Source: Liolophura sinensis (lineage: Eukaryota > Mollusca > Polyplacophora > Chitonida > Chitonidae). Taken from it: DNA of 64,000 nt. The DNA lies in the NCBI RefSeq assembly GCF_032854445.1, contig NC_088296.1:4919246-4983245 (forward strand). The letters run 5' to 3'. Of the stretch, positions 37,801-46,385 are shown one piece after another; position 1 is the stretch's first letter; the number at the start of each line of letters is the position of its first letter. The notes below the pieces were generated by a model, which had not been told where the DNA came from, did not search any database, and worked only from the letters and a program-made list of their open reading frames with translations. The position numbers and the translations under genes were made by a program.

Positions 37801-39190
37801 CTCGACTTCACGTCTCACTGCTGGGAGTGATTCTTGTCTCACGCAGAAAAAGGACGTATGCTCTGTGCCTGACGTGGAAGATTGTGAGTCGTCTAATCCG
37901 ATTCGAGAATTATTTGATATGCTGGTGCGGTACCAAGAAGACCTGACTTCGGCATCCGATGACGGAGACCTTGGGATGGAGCCCATTGAAAGTCTGGACG
38001 AATCCTACACTAATCCGACCCGTTGTCGAGCTATTGGGCCAGGGCTTCAAACAGGCACTGTCGGCACAAAGTTATTTTTTCAGGTAAGTTGTACCACATG
38101 CGAAGTTCAATTCTTGTTAAACGAAAGCTCGAGCGACACAAGTTAACAACCCTCTTATTAGAAACAGCTGGCCTACCAGATAAGTAGATATAAGTAAAGA
38201 GCAAATAAGAAACATTTACATCATTGAAGATCAGTCTACATTTACATGCTAAGTACATATTGATCAGGACGTCTGGAGCCTAATGCACTAAAGATATTCC
38301 TGACACAATACAAACTTTGAAATATAATTATAGAGCTTATATTGAGAAATTAAAATTTTGACCACATCATCTCATTGCACTTAAGATGGGCGGATTTATA
38401 TCCATAAAGTTTTAATATCACTCTGTTGTTAGAACAAGTTACTGATTTATTAATTGCGAATTAAACGTTAATAATCAACTACCCGTAATTGTTATGGAAC
38501 AGAGTTTTTAACGATTTCTGTTTATTTATCTGACTTGTGTTTTAAGCCGTACTCAGGAATATTTCACTTATATGACAGCGGCCAGAATTCTGGTAGGAAG
38601 AATCCGAGCAAAGCCCGGTGAAAGCCCACGGCCATCCACAGGTTGCTGGCGGACCTTCCGTTTTAACGATTTGGATTTCGATAAACATATGTGCACATAA
38701 AACATCCCTTGCACCTTCCCTGCATCACTTTTCTGTTTATTTGGCTGTTTATCTATGCATAAATCCGTCCTATTATTTTTTAATTTTATATACTTTCTTA
38801 GTTTTATGGTGGTTTGTGCTGAACGTTATGTTGGAAATTGGCGTTGAGATTATTGACCTGGGACGTCCATCGTGGTTGACAATTGGCATCAACGCGCACA
38901 TTTAAACAGTACTTCTTTTTTTATGCACCATATTATTTCCAGATATGCCGTACATTATTATGTCATTCTTGTCACAGGTAAACACGGAGGGAGCGGGAAA
39001 TGGTTACCTGACCGTGGGAATCAAGGGTCCGTCTGCGGAACTGGTAGGGGAGACAAGTGTCATTTACTCGGGAGATAACCGGTATGAAGTGGCCTACGAG
39101 GTTACCTCCCCTGGTTACTATGCCATCTATGTCAAGTGGTCAGACGAGAGCATTCCCAATAGCCCATTTGTGGTCAGGATTACATTTTAG
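13645..39190 (+). CDS. Filamin-like protein: hydrophobic segment, single CH domain, two filamin repeats (5' end missing)
   Basis: Joining 13645-13839, 17411-17637, 33536-38083 and 38978-39190 gives about 1,726 residues in one frame, with matching phases and GT-AG borders. In order it encodes a hydrophobic stretch (ITSASILAYILTYISYL) and a CH domain of the filamin CH2 type (LLSWVKERV, SWQDGIALCSLMEAV, PGACP, HLNLPQ-GIITPEEMA, PKIRQLLTFIKW). Next come a filamin repeat (VKGNGLMMGVVGKRCKFYV to GNHIPGSPFTAK), a Ser/Thr-, charge-rich linker of about 1,250 residues, and a last filamin repeat (IGPGLQTGTVGTKLFFQ to SIPNSPFVVRITF-stop). CH domains bind F-actin and filamin repeats are Ig-like scaffold modules, so a cytoskeletal linker role is inferred. 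Canonical filamins have two CH domains and many repeats; this one is atypical. The initiator exon was not found. Confidence 0.85.
14160..14390. mobile_element. MITE-like element with ~30-bp imperfect terminal inverted repeats
   Basis: The left end (14167-14200, AAGTTTACTTAG ... TAAGCCCTTAACTACCA) is the inverse of the right end (14359-14387, TGGTAATTAAGGGCTTAC ... TAAGTGAGCTT) with few mismatches. Between them a block starting TTTCATGAAGCT and containing TTAGTGTTAAGTT occurs twice (about 14212 and 14286). No open frame for a transposase is present. It lies in an intron, and I see no clear target-site duplication. Confidence 0.6.
15240..16755 (+). repeat. 36-bp satellite, about 41 units
   Basis: The unit is GGTATTTCACGTATGGCA then ATATACAAACATGTATAC, highly uniform in length. 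Because 36 is a multiple of three, long frames stay open on both strands (up to 255 codons on + and 232 on -), each a 12-residue periodic string. I treat these as by-products. Near 16357-16377 one unit portion (CATACGTGAAATACCGTAT) is inverted. The array lies in the intron between the first two identified exons. Confidence 0.95.
16785..16935 (+). repeat. SINE family C fragment
   Basis: The blocks GGGTCAAACCAAAGA, CTTGGCGCTCGACACTGAG and GGTTAGAGCAAGGAAACA, then GTCCGGTGCCAGTG, match 31425-31750 (same strand) and 49390-49665 (reverse). The ends are diverged and no target-site duplication was identified. Confidence 0.65.
17411..17637 (+). CDS. Filamin-like gene, exon with N-terminal part of the CH domain
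   Basis: The acceptor CTCTGCTTTAG ends at 17410 and the donor GTGAGT starts at 17638. The 227 nt carry 75 codons after the split Asp codon and end in phase 0. The text DARIRQKLLSWVKERV, then LSTSWQDGIALCSLMEAV, PGACPRHDLL and AQKHLNLPQ follows the order of a filamin-type CH2 domain. This includes the conserved W, the DG-AL core and the PG-CP turn. The domain is completed by the next exon, 15.9 kb downstream. Confidence 0.9.
18128..18185 (+). repeat. (TTGA)n simple repeat
   Basis: This is a run of about a dozen TTGA/TCGA tetranucleotides within the long intron. Confidence 0.9.
20070..20175 (-). repeat. SINE family A fragment
   Basis: The reversed 3' body reads TTGATTGGTATTTTACGTCG, then GGCGGGAGGAAACTGGGCAG and GGGAAAACCCACG. 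The tRNA-like head is absent. Confidence 0.7.
20185..20290 (+). repeat. Short palindrome-rich tandem repeat
   Basis: ACACAATATTGTACA recurs about six times. CAATATTG is a perfect 8-bp palindrome, so each unit is self-complementary. It sits between a SINE fragment and a copy of the dispersed 'CTGTTA' repeat. Confidence 0.8.
20290..20425 (+). repeat. Dispersed repeat family E
   Basis: AATAATCTGCTGCAATAACAG with a following CTTTCTGTTAA is shared with 21215-21345 (same strand). It is also shared with 48900-49200 in reverse (TGTTATTGCAGCAGATTATT, TTCTGTTAAAAGTAACA). It is non-coding and could be a decayed DNA transposon; no class could be assigned. Confidence 0.55.
21215..21345 (+). repeat. Dispersed repeat family E, second copy
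   Basis: AATCTGCTGCAATAACAGGG, CTAGCATCACTTAGACAACA and CTTTCTGTTAACTTTAAC align with the copy at 20290-20425. Confidence 0.55.
21646..21990 (+). repeat. Dispersed repeat plus SINE family A tail
   Basis: From 21862 to 21990 the family A 3' body is present (GGTTTCCTCCCACCATAATG, GTATAAGTGAAATATTCTTG, tail AATCAAATCAAATC). The preceding 21690-21850 stretch (GATGGATACATGAAAA, TATTTTATGCATATTTTCCG, GACGTCATTAAT) resembles 63440-63640, where it again adjoins a family A fragment. The 108-codon frame on the minus strand is repeat-derived. Confidence 0.65.
25150..25310 (-). repeat. SINE family A fragment
   Basis: The reversed body starts at TTTATTTATTTGGTTGGTG, with GTACTCAAGAATATTTCACT, AGAGCCCGGGGGAAACCCAC and CTTCCCACGTACGAC. 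The tRNA-like head is lost. Confidence 0.8.
25535..25765 (+). repeat. Repeat family D, tandem triplet
   Basis: About three units of a roughly 75-bp repeat with CCAGCTATCGCACTGTC, CTGTGGTTTTACTCTCTGTG and CTGTAGCCGTATTTCACC. The same block appears singly at 29915-29985, 33270-33330 and 47405-47475, and in a shortened tandem form at 30520-30890. Confidence 0.75.
27444..27632 (+). CDS. Candidate alternative first exon of the filamin-like gene
   Basis: A frame opens at ATG 27444 and includes a second ATG at 27543 in a strong context (ACCATGG). It continues as MDNGVLLSSLPADQLYDSAS and ends at donor CAG|GTAAAG (GT at 27633) in phase 0. That phase matches the acceptor at 33536, so splicing gives EDPLNDREVQ joined to GIITPEEMA. 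The product would lack the hydrophobic segment and most of the CH domain but keep both filamin repeats. An acceptor-like CCCCTCTTAG at 27487-27496 means an upstream 5'-untranslated exon is also possible. A CCAAT motif lies at 27370-27374. No transcript evidence is available here. Confidence 0.5.
29383..29462 (+). repeat. Duplicated tRNA B-box-like element (2 x 39 bp)
   Basis: TTCTGACCAATGAGGTCACAG followed by ATTCGAATCCAACTATTG occurs twice in immediate succession. The GATTCGAATCC core is a B-box-like motif shared with the SINE head at 3702-3800. Confidence 0.7.
29915..29985 (+). repeat. Repeat family D, single unit
   Basis: GTGACCATTTGCCAGCTATA, then CACTGTCGTCGCTGCTCTGG and CTTTACTCTCTATGCTGT match 25535-25765. 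Confidence 0.7.
30045..30240 (+). repeat. Dispersed repeat family F
   Basis: CGAAACAGACATTCGTATACC, AAGAAAGTATATGTAGTA and CAAAGAGAAGC align in order with 46200-46385. The element is non-coding and its class is unknown. Confidence 0.6.
30520..30890 (+). repeat. Repeat family D, ~47-bp tandem array
   Basis: About seven units of GTGAGTCTATCACACTGTCG with TCCATGCTCTGGTTTTACTC and TCTGTGCT. The unit is a shortened version of the 75-bp unit at 25535-25765, as if part of one unit had been re-amplified. Confidence 0.85.
31425..31750 (+). repeat. SINE family C, long copy
   Basis: GAGCTTGGATCAAACCATG, GGGTCATACCAAAGAGTTT, GCGGCTAGAGCAAGGAAACA and GTTGGCCCGGTGTCAGTATA are followed by a 3' part with TGATACTTCAGTCGTGGCAG. 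A tail resembling family B (TTTGAGTACGACGCAAAACC, CTCAAGC) ends the copy. Families B and C thus appear to share a 3' tail. Confidence 0.65.
32671..33089 (-). repeat. SINE family B with expanded tail minisatellite and target-site duplication
   Basis: A full-length reversed copy with its tRNA-like head at the right end (CTCTACCAACTGTGCTATCG). A 10-bp duplication, AGTCAGTAGT, flanks it at 32661-32670 and 33090-33099. Its tail has grown into five identical 20-bp units of GAGAGGGTGAGTGAGTGAGT (32671-32770). Confidence 0.9.
33270..33330 (+). repeat. Repeat family D, degenerate unit
   Basis: AAGACCATTTGCAAATTTTC and CACTGTCGTCGCTGCTGTG are a decayed family D unit just upstream of the third coding exon. 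Confidence 0.5.
33536..38083 (+). CDS. Filamin-like gene, giant 4,548-nt exon
   Basis: The acceptor TTTTTTTTCAG ends at 33535 and the donor GTAAGT starts at 38084; 1,516 codons, phase 0 at both ends. Exon residues 1-33 finish the CH domain, and about 60-230 form one filamin repeat with a roughly 50-residue acidic insertion between its strands. About 231-1490 are low-complexity sequence rich in S, T, E, K and R. Within this, a more ordered-looking island lies near 930-990 (FIRIPTPKIDKWTQITYEEI), a basic region near 1170-1260, and a helix-like stretch near 1455 (NPIRELFDMLVRYQEDL). The last residues open the second filamin repeat. If intron 38084-38977 is retained, the frame adds 20 residues and stops at 38146. 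Confidence 0.92.
38084..38977 (+). other. Last intron of the filamin-like gene
   Basis: This runs from donor GTAAGT at 38084 to acceptor TTGTCACAG ending at 38977. It contains a reversed SINE family A fragment at 38518-38662. The open frames at 38618-38905 and 38872-39078 are intronic or repeat-derived shadows. Confidence 0.85.
38518..38662 (-). repeat. SINE family A fragment
   Basis: The reversed 3' body contains GTACTCAGGAATATTTCACT, AAAGCCCGGTGAAAGCCCAC and CCACAGGTTGCTGGCGGACC. It is 5'-truncated and diverged. Confidence 0.75.
38978..39190 (+). CDS. Filamin-like gene, terminal coding exon (last filamin repeat)
   Basis: This has 70 codons and a TAG stop. VNTEGAGNGYLTVGIKGPS, then YEVAYEVTSPGYYAIYVKW and SIPNSPFVVRITF form the body of an Ig-like filamin repeat, whose first strands come from the end of the previous exon (GPGLQTGTVGTKLFFQ). 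In canonical filamins the C-terminal repeat mediates dimerisation. Whether this one does is unknown. Confidence 0.92.
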   Translation, partial: VNTEGAGNGYLTVGIKGPSAELVGETSVIYSGDNRYEVAYEVTSPGYYAIYVKWSDESIPNSPFVVRITF

Positions 39191-42100
39191 GCGAAAATTC
39201 TTGGACACTCATACTCTGGACTAACCGTAGCTGGTAAGTTTTTCTCAACTTTCGTTACAAACTTCTTGTTGGTACTCCCATTCCCATCAGGACTGACTCT
39301 GGCATTTTTTATGGGTAGTGAGTTCAGCCCAAATACTTGGAATACATTTCGACAAGTGAAGTGCCAGAGCCATGGACCTATCCCAACTGTCAAGCAAGAA
39401 CACGCAATTGACCAATCATAAGCAGTATTGTTGCAATTGGTCAACCGGATGTCCCATACATTGGTTACAAATGTTCAATCTTTCTGTGACGTCATGACGT
39501 CACAATTGCTTTCACCGGGAATGGAAAGTAACTTTGTCACGAGAAATGATGGTCGAACATCGGACATCCAATGTGATCATCAGACATCGGCTTAGAAAAA
39601 TCACGTGACTGAAGATATGTGCTGAAAGATTTGATGTGATTACCTAATTTAAAGTTACCCATAACTGGGTCGAACTGGGCTGATGTATACAGTAGAATCA
39701 AAGGATCGTCTGCAGCTAGACGAAAAAGTACCGTTTACTTTGTGAAGGTATGGTAGTGTGTAGAAGAATAAGTACAGTATCATCGGCAGTGTCTTTGAAA
39801 ATTTACTTGCTGTACCTTTTCTAGTACACATAGTCTCAGTTTGTGACGTAAGTGGCTTAGCAGAGTGATATGCGTTTGGGAACTCCTGCTAAACTTTAAG
39901 GACACCATCACGAGTGTCAACGAGTTAGATGAACCAGTGAAGCACACTTTTGGAAGTGGGACGGACAGTGTTTAATCCTCCTTACTGCGTGTTGTCATAT
40001 TGAGAAAATTCCCGAGAACACTAAAACCTTTTCTCATACCGAATGGACGCTGTATTTATTGTACAATTTTACACCTGTTTATAGGTGTATCTTAAATGCA
40101 GCACTGAGTCCCTTGTATTTGTTGGCTAACGGTAATATGCACCATGTAAGTAATACAGCAGTTCAATATAGTTAACCAGATCCAACTGCAGGCGGTTGTG
40201 ACGCGTAGTTCTATGGTTACTTGGTATTTCAGTTGTTATTACTTTTAAAGAGAAGTGTTTGTTAACGGTCTTGTAATATTCCAGAATACATCAAACAAAT
40301 GAAAACATGAAGACATGATATGTGTATTTATCTATACATATGATTAAAATGTATTTATTATACCGTACATAATAGATATTGTCTTGGCGAATAACGGTAT
40401 TACATATATTTGCTAATATATATGCCCAATAGTTTGTTAAGACAACACAATCTTTCACGTTATACATGCAGGTATAAAAAGTTGTCCAAATGTCGAACCT
40501 GTCTTTCAGTTTTCTTCCATTGTATCCCGGTATCTTTTTGTTGTTGTTGTTGTTGTTGTTTGTAATTGACGTTGAACGTCGATAGAGGTTACTCACAAAA
40601 CTAATGCCTATGGTCATTATTATGTGTTAATATTGTTATTGCTGATTTTTAGCTGTTGCCGTTTATTATCCCACCAATTTATATACAGGTATTTTTGTCT
40701 TGTTGTCTGTAATCATACAAGTACCTGAGGTATTGTTTAGTCTTTTGGAGTAGTCCTGGACTAGAGTAGGCACTGTACGTCGATGTCTTCTTTTTTATTT
40801 ACATTTCTCTCGACTCATGGCAATTTTCGCCACTTAGAAATGCTTGGTAACTCGTTCTGTAGACCTCACCGTAAGGGTCATCCGTCAAATTTTCACATAC
40901 GTGGGCATGACAGAAATCCTGATAGTTAAAAGAGCACCTGTTATCCGCTAGGCGGCGCTGAACTGGATAATGCATGGCGAATTCGATTATTTGGTTTCCT
41001 TAAAATGACGCAATGTGCATGCGACTGTCGAGGAGAAGAAATAAGTGGTAAACAACGTGAATGGCTCCGACGAATGACTCTACCGAGTGTTTCCAGGCTA
41101 GTTCTAGGTGGTTATAATGACTGTGAGTCTAACGAAAAACTAAGGATCATCTACAAGCTATTAATTACAACCATGTTAACCCCCATCCGTTATTTCGAGC
41201 CTTGAACTGTTCAGAGAGCTTAAGAATTTCTGTTTTTCTTTTATCATTGTCTTCTTATTATTTTTATTCTTACTTTTGTTCTTTTTCTTTTTATTATTTA
41301 TTATTCTTATTTTATTGTCTCACTTTGTTCAACTGTTTTGATTTTATTTCAACTGTGCTCAGCTCCGCGTCATGTTCAAGAATCTTTTGAATAGTTTTGA
41401 CTGAAATTATTATGACAAATAATATACTGTGTATGATTTTTATTTGAGGCGAACTTCATTTATAATCATTTTCTTCATTGTGCAATATTCTTTTCATGAT
41501 TTTTCTCAACAGTTTGCCTATTTTTATTACGTTTATACACTTCCCCTTTCACTCTTTGCTATATGGGTTGAGCGAGATACAAGTGATGCACGGTAGAAGG
41601 CATTTACTTATAGAAATTCAGATAAACTGCAATTTCATTGACGTCCGTCTTAAGATATCCTTTTTCCAACATGCAGGGTTATTTTAGAGTTATTTTTACA
41701 GAGTGGCTATTGATTACGTGTTCATGTTAACGTAATAAATATGTACTTCAGTAAATGTAAGGTGTTGTTTGGGAAATTGCTGCATATGTACTTCAGTAAA
41801 TTTAAGGAAATTGCTGCATATTAACGCAGTGTTTGACTTTACCTGAGTACGTCAACGTTGATACTTGATTTTCGAAACGTCTGCTAAACCGAAGGTTAGC
41901 AGGCCTGAAAAGTATTTATTAGTGCCAATGCCATACTGTGAGTGCCAATGCCGGTACTGATTCTGATGAGAAGTGCCGACAGCTTTTCACACTATGTTAG
42001 GTTAAATTAGGGTATCTAGTGCGCAAGACATATCTGGGTGTTCGGATGGAATAAACAGCTTCACGACATGTCTCCTATATTATTGCAATTGTACCGTAAC

Positions 42101-43560
42101 TATTGTTCTACATAACTCAGCAGATTTCCTGCAATCCCTGCAAGTTTTGTGTCACGTAACCCAGTTGTTCAGAAGAGTACATATCTCACTACTTGAGTTA
42201 AATCATCTCGCTATCTCGCTTAGAACGATGGTCATAGATCAAAGGCCAGGGCTCCTTCTCGCGTAATACCAGAAGTGAAATAAGTTATCCTGATATTTCG
42301 CAGTAAAGTGTGAAAATTCCCTCAGAAAGCATAAATCCTCCAATCAGTTAAATGCATTACAAAGAAAATTTTATAATTAGAAGAATGTGGAAGATGAAAT
42401 ACTCTCCAGGCAAATAATTAGGATTTTTATTTTTATTATTGTTATTATTATTATTATTATTTTCCACCGAAGTGACCTGAGCTTTGAAAATATTGCATTT
42501 TATGGTAGTAGAATGATCCCACATCCTTATTTTTGCTTAAAGTAGCTCATTTCAGTTTACATTCAGCAAAAGTATCCATAGCGCTCTATCTATATACGTA
42601 TTTTAAATGCAAATGTCTAACAGTTTTTGTATGCTAAGTGAAAAGACCTGATGTGACGTCACTAGTCGCCATATTATCAGAAAAGGCACCGTAGAATAAA
42701 ATGTTTGAAAATCGTTTTACTCGGTTGAAAACATTCTTTAAAAAAGAAAACAAGTCGAACTATATTCCTAGTCAGTATTACACTGTCTTTTATTTGAACT
42801 TTATATTTGTGTTTCGTTTGCCTTTAGATAATACAACATGCAAAGTGAAATTTGTCTAAAATATATAATCTCTGGGTATGCAAAAGCGTTAAGCCACTTA
42901 ACGATTCGCCTCACTGAGTACATATTCCTCATTCAGTGTGGAAATATCAGGGTTTCCTTAACAGGTGTCTTTACCTAATGTGAAAATATCACAGGGCTGC
43001 ACCTGTATAATACCATACATGTGGCACATACGCTGTGAGGAGTTTGGACAGAGTACACCCTGGCAACAAAGTTGTCACACGTTGTTCTCTTTGCAAAGGA
43101 GTTGCTAAAATAGACCTGCAATCTTTCCTACTTATCACAGTGGATAGGAAGGGAATGATAATGGTGAGAATAGTCGTTTTTGTTGCCTTGAAATCGCCTA
43201 TTTTAATTATCATTTCATCACTGGTCATTAACAGGTGTGGTAAGCACTAACAGCCTTTGGGACCGACGTACCCTCGTAATCTACCGTAGTGCTAATGCTT
43301 ATCAAAGATCTTGATCATTGATATTGGATCAATAAAATTCACTCAAACGAGGAAGCACAATATTTATACTAAAATATACCCCAAACCGTAATATCACCCG
43401 TGGTATAGGTGTTAATGACATTTAATAGCGGGTGGTTTAACATAAAAAAAAGTTAATGGTCAATATCGTCTATTAGCATAATAATCGCTCCAGTGTAGCT
43501 GAATGTATAATGGAAACGTCAGTATGACAATTTATACTGACGAAACCAAAACACAGTATG
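39191..43560. other. 3' untranslated region candidate and intergenic sequence
   Basis: No further coding exon was recognised downstream of the stop. Possible poly(A) signals on the + strand are ATTAAA near 40342 and AATAAA at 41734-41739, but neither is proven. The region is A+T-rich and largely free of recognised SINEs, with a (TTG)n tract near 40540-40560 and a (TTA)n tract near 42440. Open frames are short and featureless. Confidence 0.45.
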
Positions 43561-43574
43561 AAGGGTATTAAAGT

Positions 43575-43835
43575 TAGGTCACTGATATGACGTCAGGTCA
43601 CTGATATGACGTCAGGTCACAGATATGATATGACGTCAGGTCACTGATATGATACGACGTCAGGTCACTGATATGATATGACGTCAGGTCACTGATATGA
43701 CGTCAGGTCACCGATATGACGTCAGGTCACTGATATGACGTCAGGTCACTGATATGACGTCAGGTCACTGATATGACGTCAGGTCACTGATATGATATGA
43801 CGTCAGGTCACTGATATGACGTCAGGTCACCGATA
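43575..43835 (+). repeat. 19-bp minisatellite with a TGACGTCA palindrome per unit
   Basis: The unit TGACGTCAGGTCACTGATA repeats about 13 times, some units having an extra TGATA. About 11 units carry a perfect TGACGTCA, the consensus of the cAMP-response element bound by CREB/ATF factors, and one has CGACGTCA. Each also contains AGGTCA, the nuclear-receptor half-site. The sequence match is direct; any regulatory role is inference. Confidence 0.9.
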
Positions 43836-44215
43836 GAAGTTGTGAGTAGATGACTGAGTAATTACAATACTCAGATCTACAATTTTCTCAATGGTTATTT
43901 TGTGTGATGTATAGCCTGTATATTTTCCTTTAAAGTTTTATATCATTTTATTTATATTTAGTATATAAACGCTATAATATTTTGAATGGGGCATTAAGCT
44001 GTTTATTTGTATATTTTTGGACACGGCTTTGAAATTTATGTCACTTTGACCACTTTGCTGTACAGGCACTTGGTTTTGTTCTTGAGTGTTTCAGAAGGTC
44101 TGAGTAACAGTATTTGTGTCGAGCTATCAGATGTCTCTATGTTTGTCTAACAAAACCCGCCAGACCACGCCAGACTTATACCCTCTCTCCGCTTTGGCAT
44201 GCAGCTTTCCATTGT

Positions 44216-45110
44216 GTGTATTTTTTTACTATCACCCATCAAACAGTCATGTTAACACTTTTAACGTGTCCATTATGCGTATATTTTTCACCATCTTCTA
44301 TCAAATTGTCATCACCACGTTTCCCACCCTGTCCATTTTGTGTATACTTGTCGCCATCTTCCATCAGTTATCCCCACATTTCCCAACCTGTCCACTCTGT
44401 GTACACTTTTCAAGAGCTGCCATCAAACAGCCATTCCCACATTTCCTACCCTGTCTATTCTGTGTATATTTTTCACCATCTTCCATCAAACAGTCCTCCC
44501 CTCATTTCCCACCCTGTCCATTATGTTTATATTTTGCACCATCTTCCATCAAACAGTCATCCCCACATTTCCCACCCTGTCCATTATGTGTACATTTTTC
44601 ACCATCTTCCATCAAACAGTCCTCCCCACATTTCCCACCATGTCCATTATGTGTATATTTTTCACAATCTTCCATCAAACACTCATCCCCACATTTAACA
44701 CCCTGTCCATTATGTTTATATTTTGCACCATCTTCCAACAAACAGCCATTCCCACATTTCCCACCCTGTCCATTATGTGTACAATTTTCACCATCTTCCA
44801 TCTAATACTCATTCACACATTTCCCACCCTGTCCATTATGTGTACAATTTTCACCATCTTCCATCTAATACTCATTCACACATTTCCCACCCTGTCCATT
44901 ATGTGTGCATTTTTCACCATCTTCCATCAAACACCTCATCCCCACATTTCCCACCCTGTCCATTCTGTGTATATTTTGCACCATCTTCCAACAAACAGTC
45001 GTCCCCACATTTCCCACCCTGTCCATTATGTGTACATTTTGCACCATCTTCCATCAAACAGTCATCCCCACTTCTAACCCCGCCAACTATGTTTTTATTT
45101 TGTAAACCAT
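44216..45110 (+). repeat. 63-bp satellite, about 14 units
   Basis: The unit runs CATTTCCCACCCTGTCCATT, ATGTGTACATTTTTCACCATC, TTCCATCAAACAGTCATCCCC; landmarks at 44511 and 44574 give 63 bp. Because the period is a multiple of three, frames of 194-245 codons stay open with a 21-residue period. No conserved domain was seen, and units differ at all codon positions. Confidence 0.92.
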
Positions 45111-45362
45111 TTTGAACACTATATTTTCGCGCCTAGTGCATTACCGGCCAGCTATTCCACATCATACATCCGTCCTTCACAACCCAACCATATGTTCCCA
45201 TCCATTGTAACATGTGTACAGTCCCCAGCGCAACACATCATATATTCCACCATGTATTCTATGTGTAATCTCCGCAACAATACCAACGGGCTGCAATGAA
45301 CGCCACATTTCCCACACCATGTACTCATGGAAACCGTCAGCGCAGTATTTCACACCTAAAGC

Positions 45363-45940
45363 AATAATCGTGTACCCTGTAGTGACACTGATGGAAGAAC
45401 TCAACGCGTCATTTCAGGCCCAATATGTAATAATCGTGTTCCCTGTAGTAACACTGATGGAAGCACCCAAAGCGTTATTTTACACCCACTGTGTAATAAT
45501 CGTGTACCCTATAGTAACACTGATGGAACCACTCAACACGTCATTTCACGCTCAATATGTAATAATCGTGTACCCTGTAGTAACACTGATGGAAGCACTC
45601 AACACGTCATTTCACGCTCAATATGTAATAATCGTGTTCCCTGTAGTAACACTGATGGAAGCACTCAGCTCGTTAGTTCACACCCAATATATAATAACCG
45701 TGTACCCTGTAGTAACATTGATGGAAGCGCCCAACGCGTCATTTCACACCCACTATGTAATAATCGTGTACCCTGTAGTAACACTCATGGAAGCACCCAA
45801 CGCGTTATTTTACACCCAATATATTATAATCGTATACCAGCTAACGGCATTCATCGAAGCAGATAAAGCAGTATTTCACACTCTACGTAATAATCGTGTA
45901 CCCTGTAGTAACACTGATGGATGCGGTCAAACCATGTGAA
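45363..45940 (+). repeat. 66-bp satellite, 9 units
   Basis: AATAATCGTGTACCCTGTAG starts units at 45363, 45429, 45495, 45561, 45627 and so on, exactly 66 bp apart. A 241-codon frame (45214-45939) crosses the array with a 22-residue period (VYPVVTLMEALNTSFHAQ). It has no signal, domain or splice context, so I treat it as non-coding. Confidence 0.92.
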
Positions 45941-46199
45941 AAGAAAACAACTCACAATTATTATATTATTGCAATGATGAGAACTGTAAATAAAGTCTAT
46001 ATGTAAAAAACATAATTCGTTTGGTCTTATATCCACGATATATTTGATTGCTATTCAATGCCGTTCTCGACAATTTTTAACATATACAATATCGGTCCTT
46101 TTTATGGCTGACATCAACCAGAGTGCACGCGGAAAACCACCGACCTTTAGCAACTTACTGAGGCACTTCAGTACATTCAGTATTTAAGCGACATGTCCG

Positions 46200-46385
46200 T
46201 GAAAGTAGTGGATCTAGGCGTCGAAACAGACATTCGTATACCAGCCGTCTACCAATAAGGACGTTGCAGGCCAATAATCCCAAGGTCAATTCCCAAAACG
46301 ACGTATAACACAAAGCACCGAAAAAATAGGAAAGTATATAAAGTACGATAATGCGTTGGAATCGTGCAAAGAGAAGCAGTCAACA
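46200..46385 (+). repeat. Dispersed repeat family F, second copy
   Basis: TCGAAACAGACATTCGTATA, then AGGAAAGTATATAAAGTA and CAAAGAGAAGC match 30045-30240 in order. Confidence 0.6.

Noticed and set aside
44114-45077. Frames of 194-245 codons with 21-residue periodicity
   Set aside because: All three + frames are open through the same 63-bp satellite, which shows that the openness is a property of the unit and not of selection on one frame.
45214-45939. 241-codon frame with a regular 22-residue repeat
   Set aside because: It is fully explained by a 66-bp satellite; the start lies in unrelated sequence and there is no domain.
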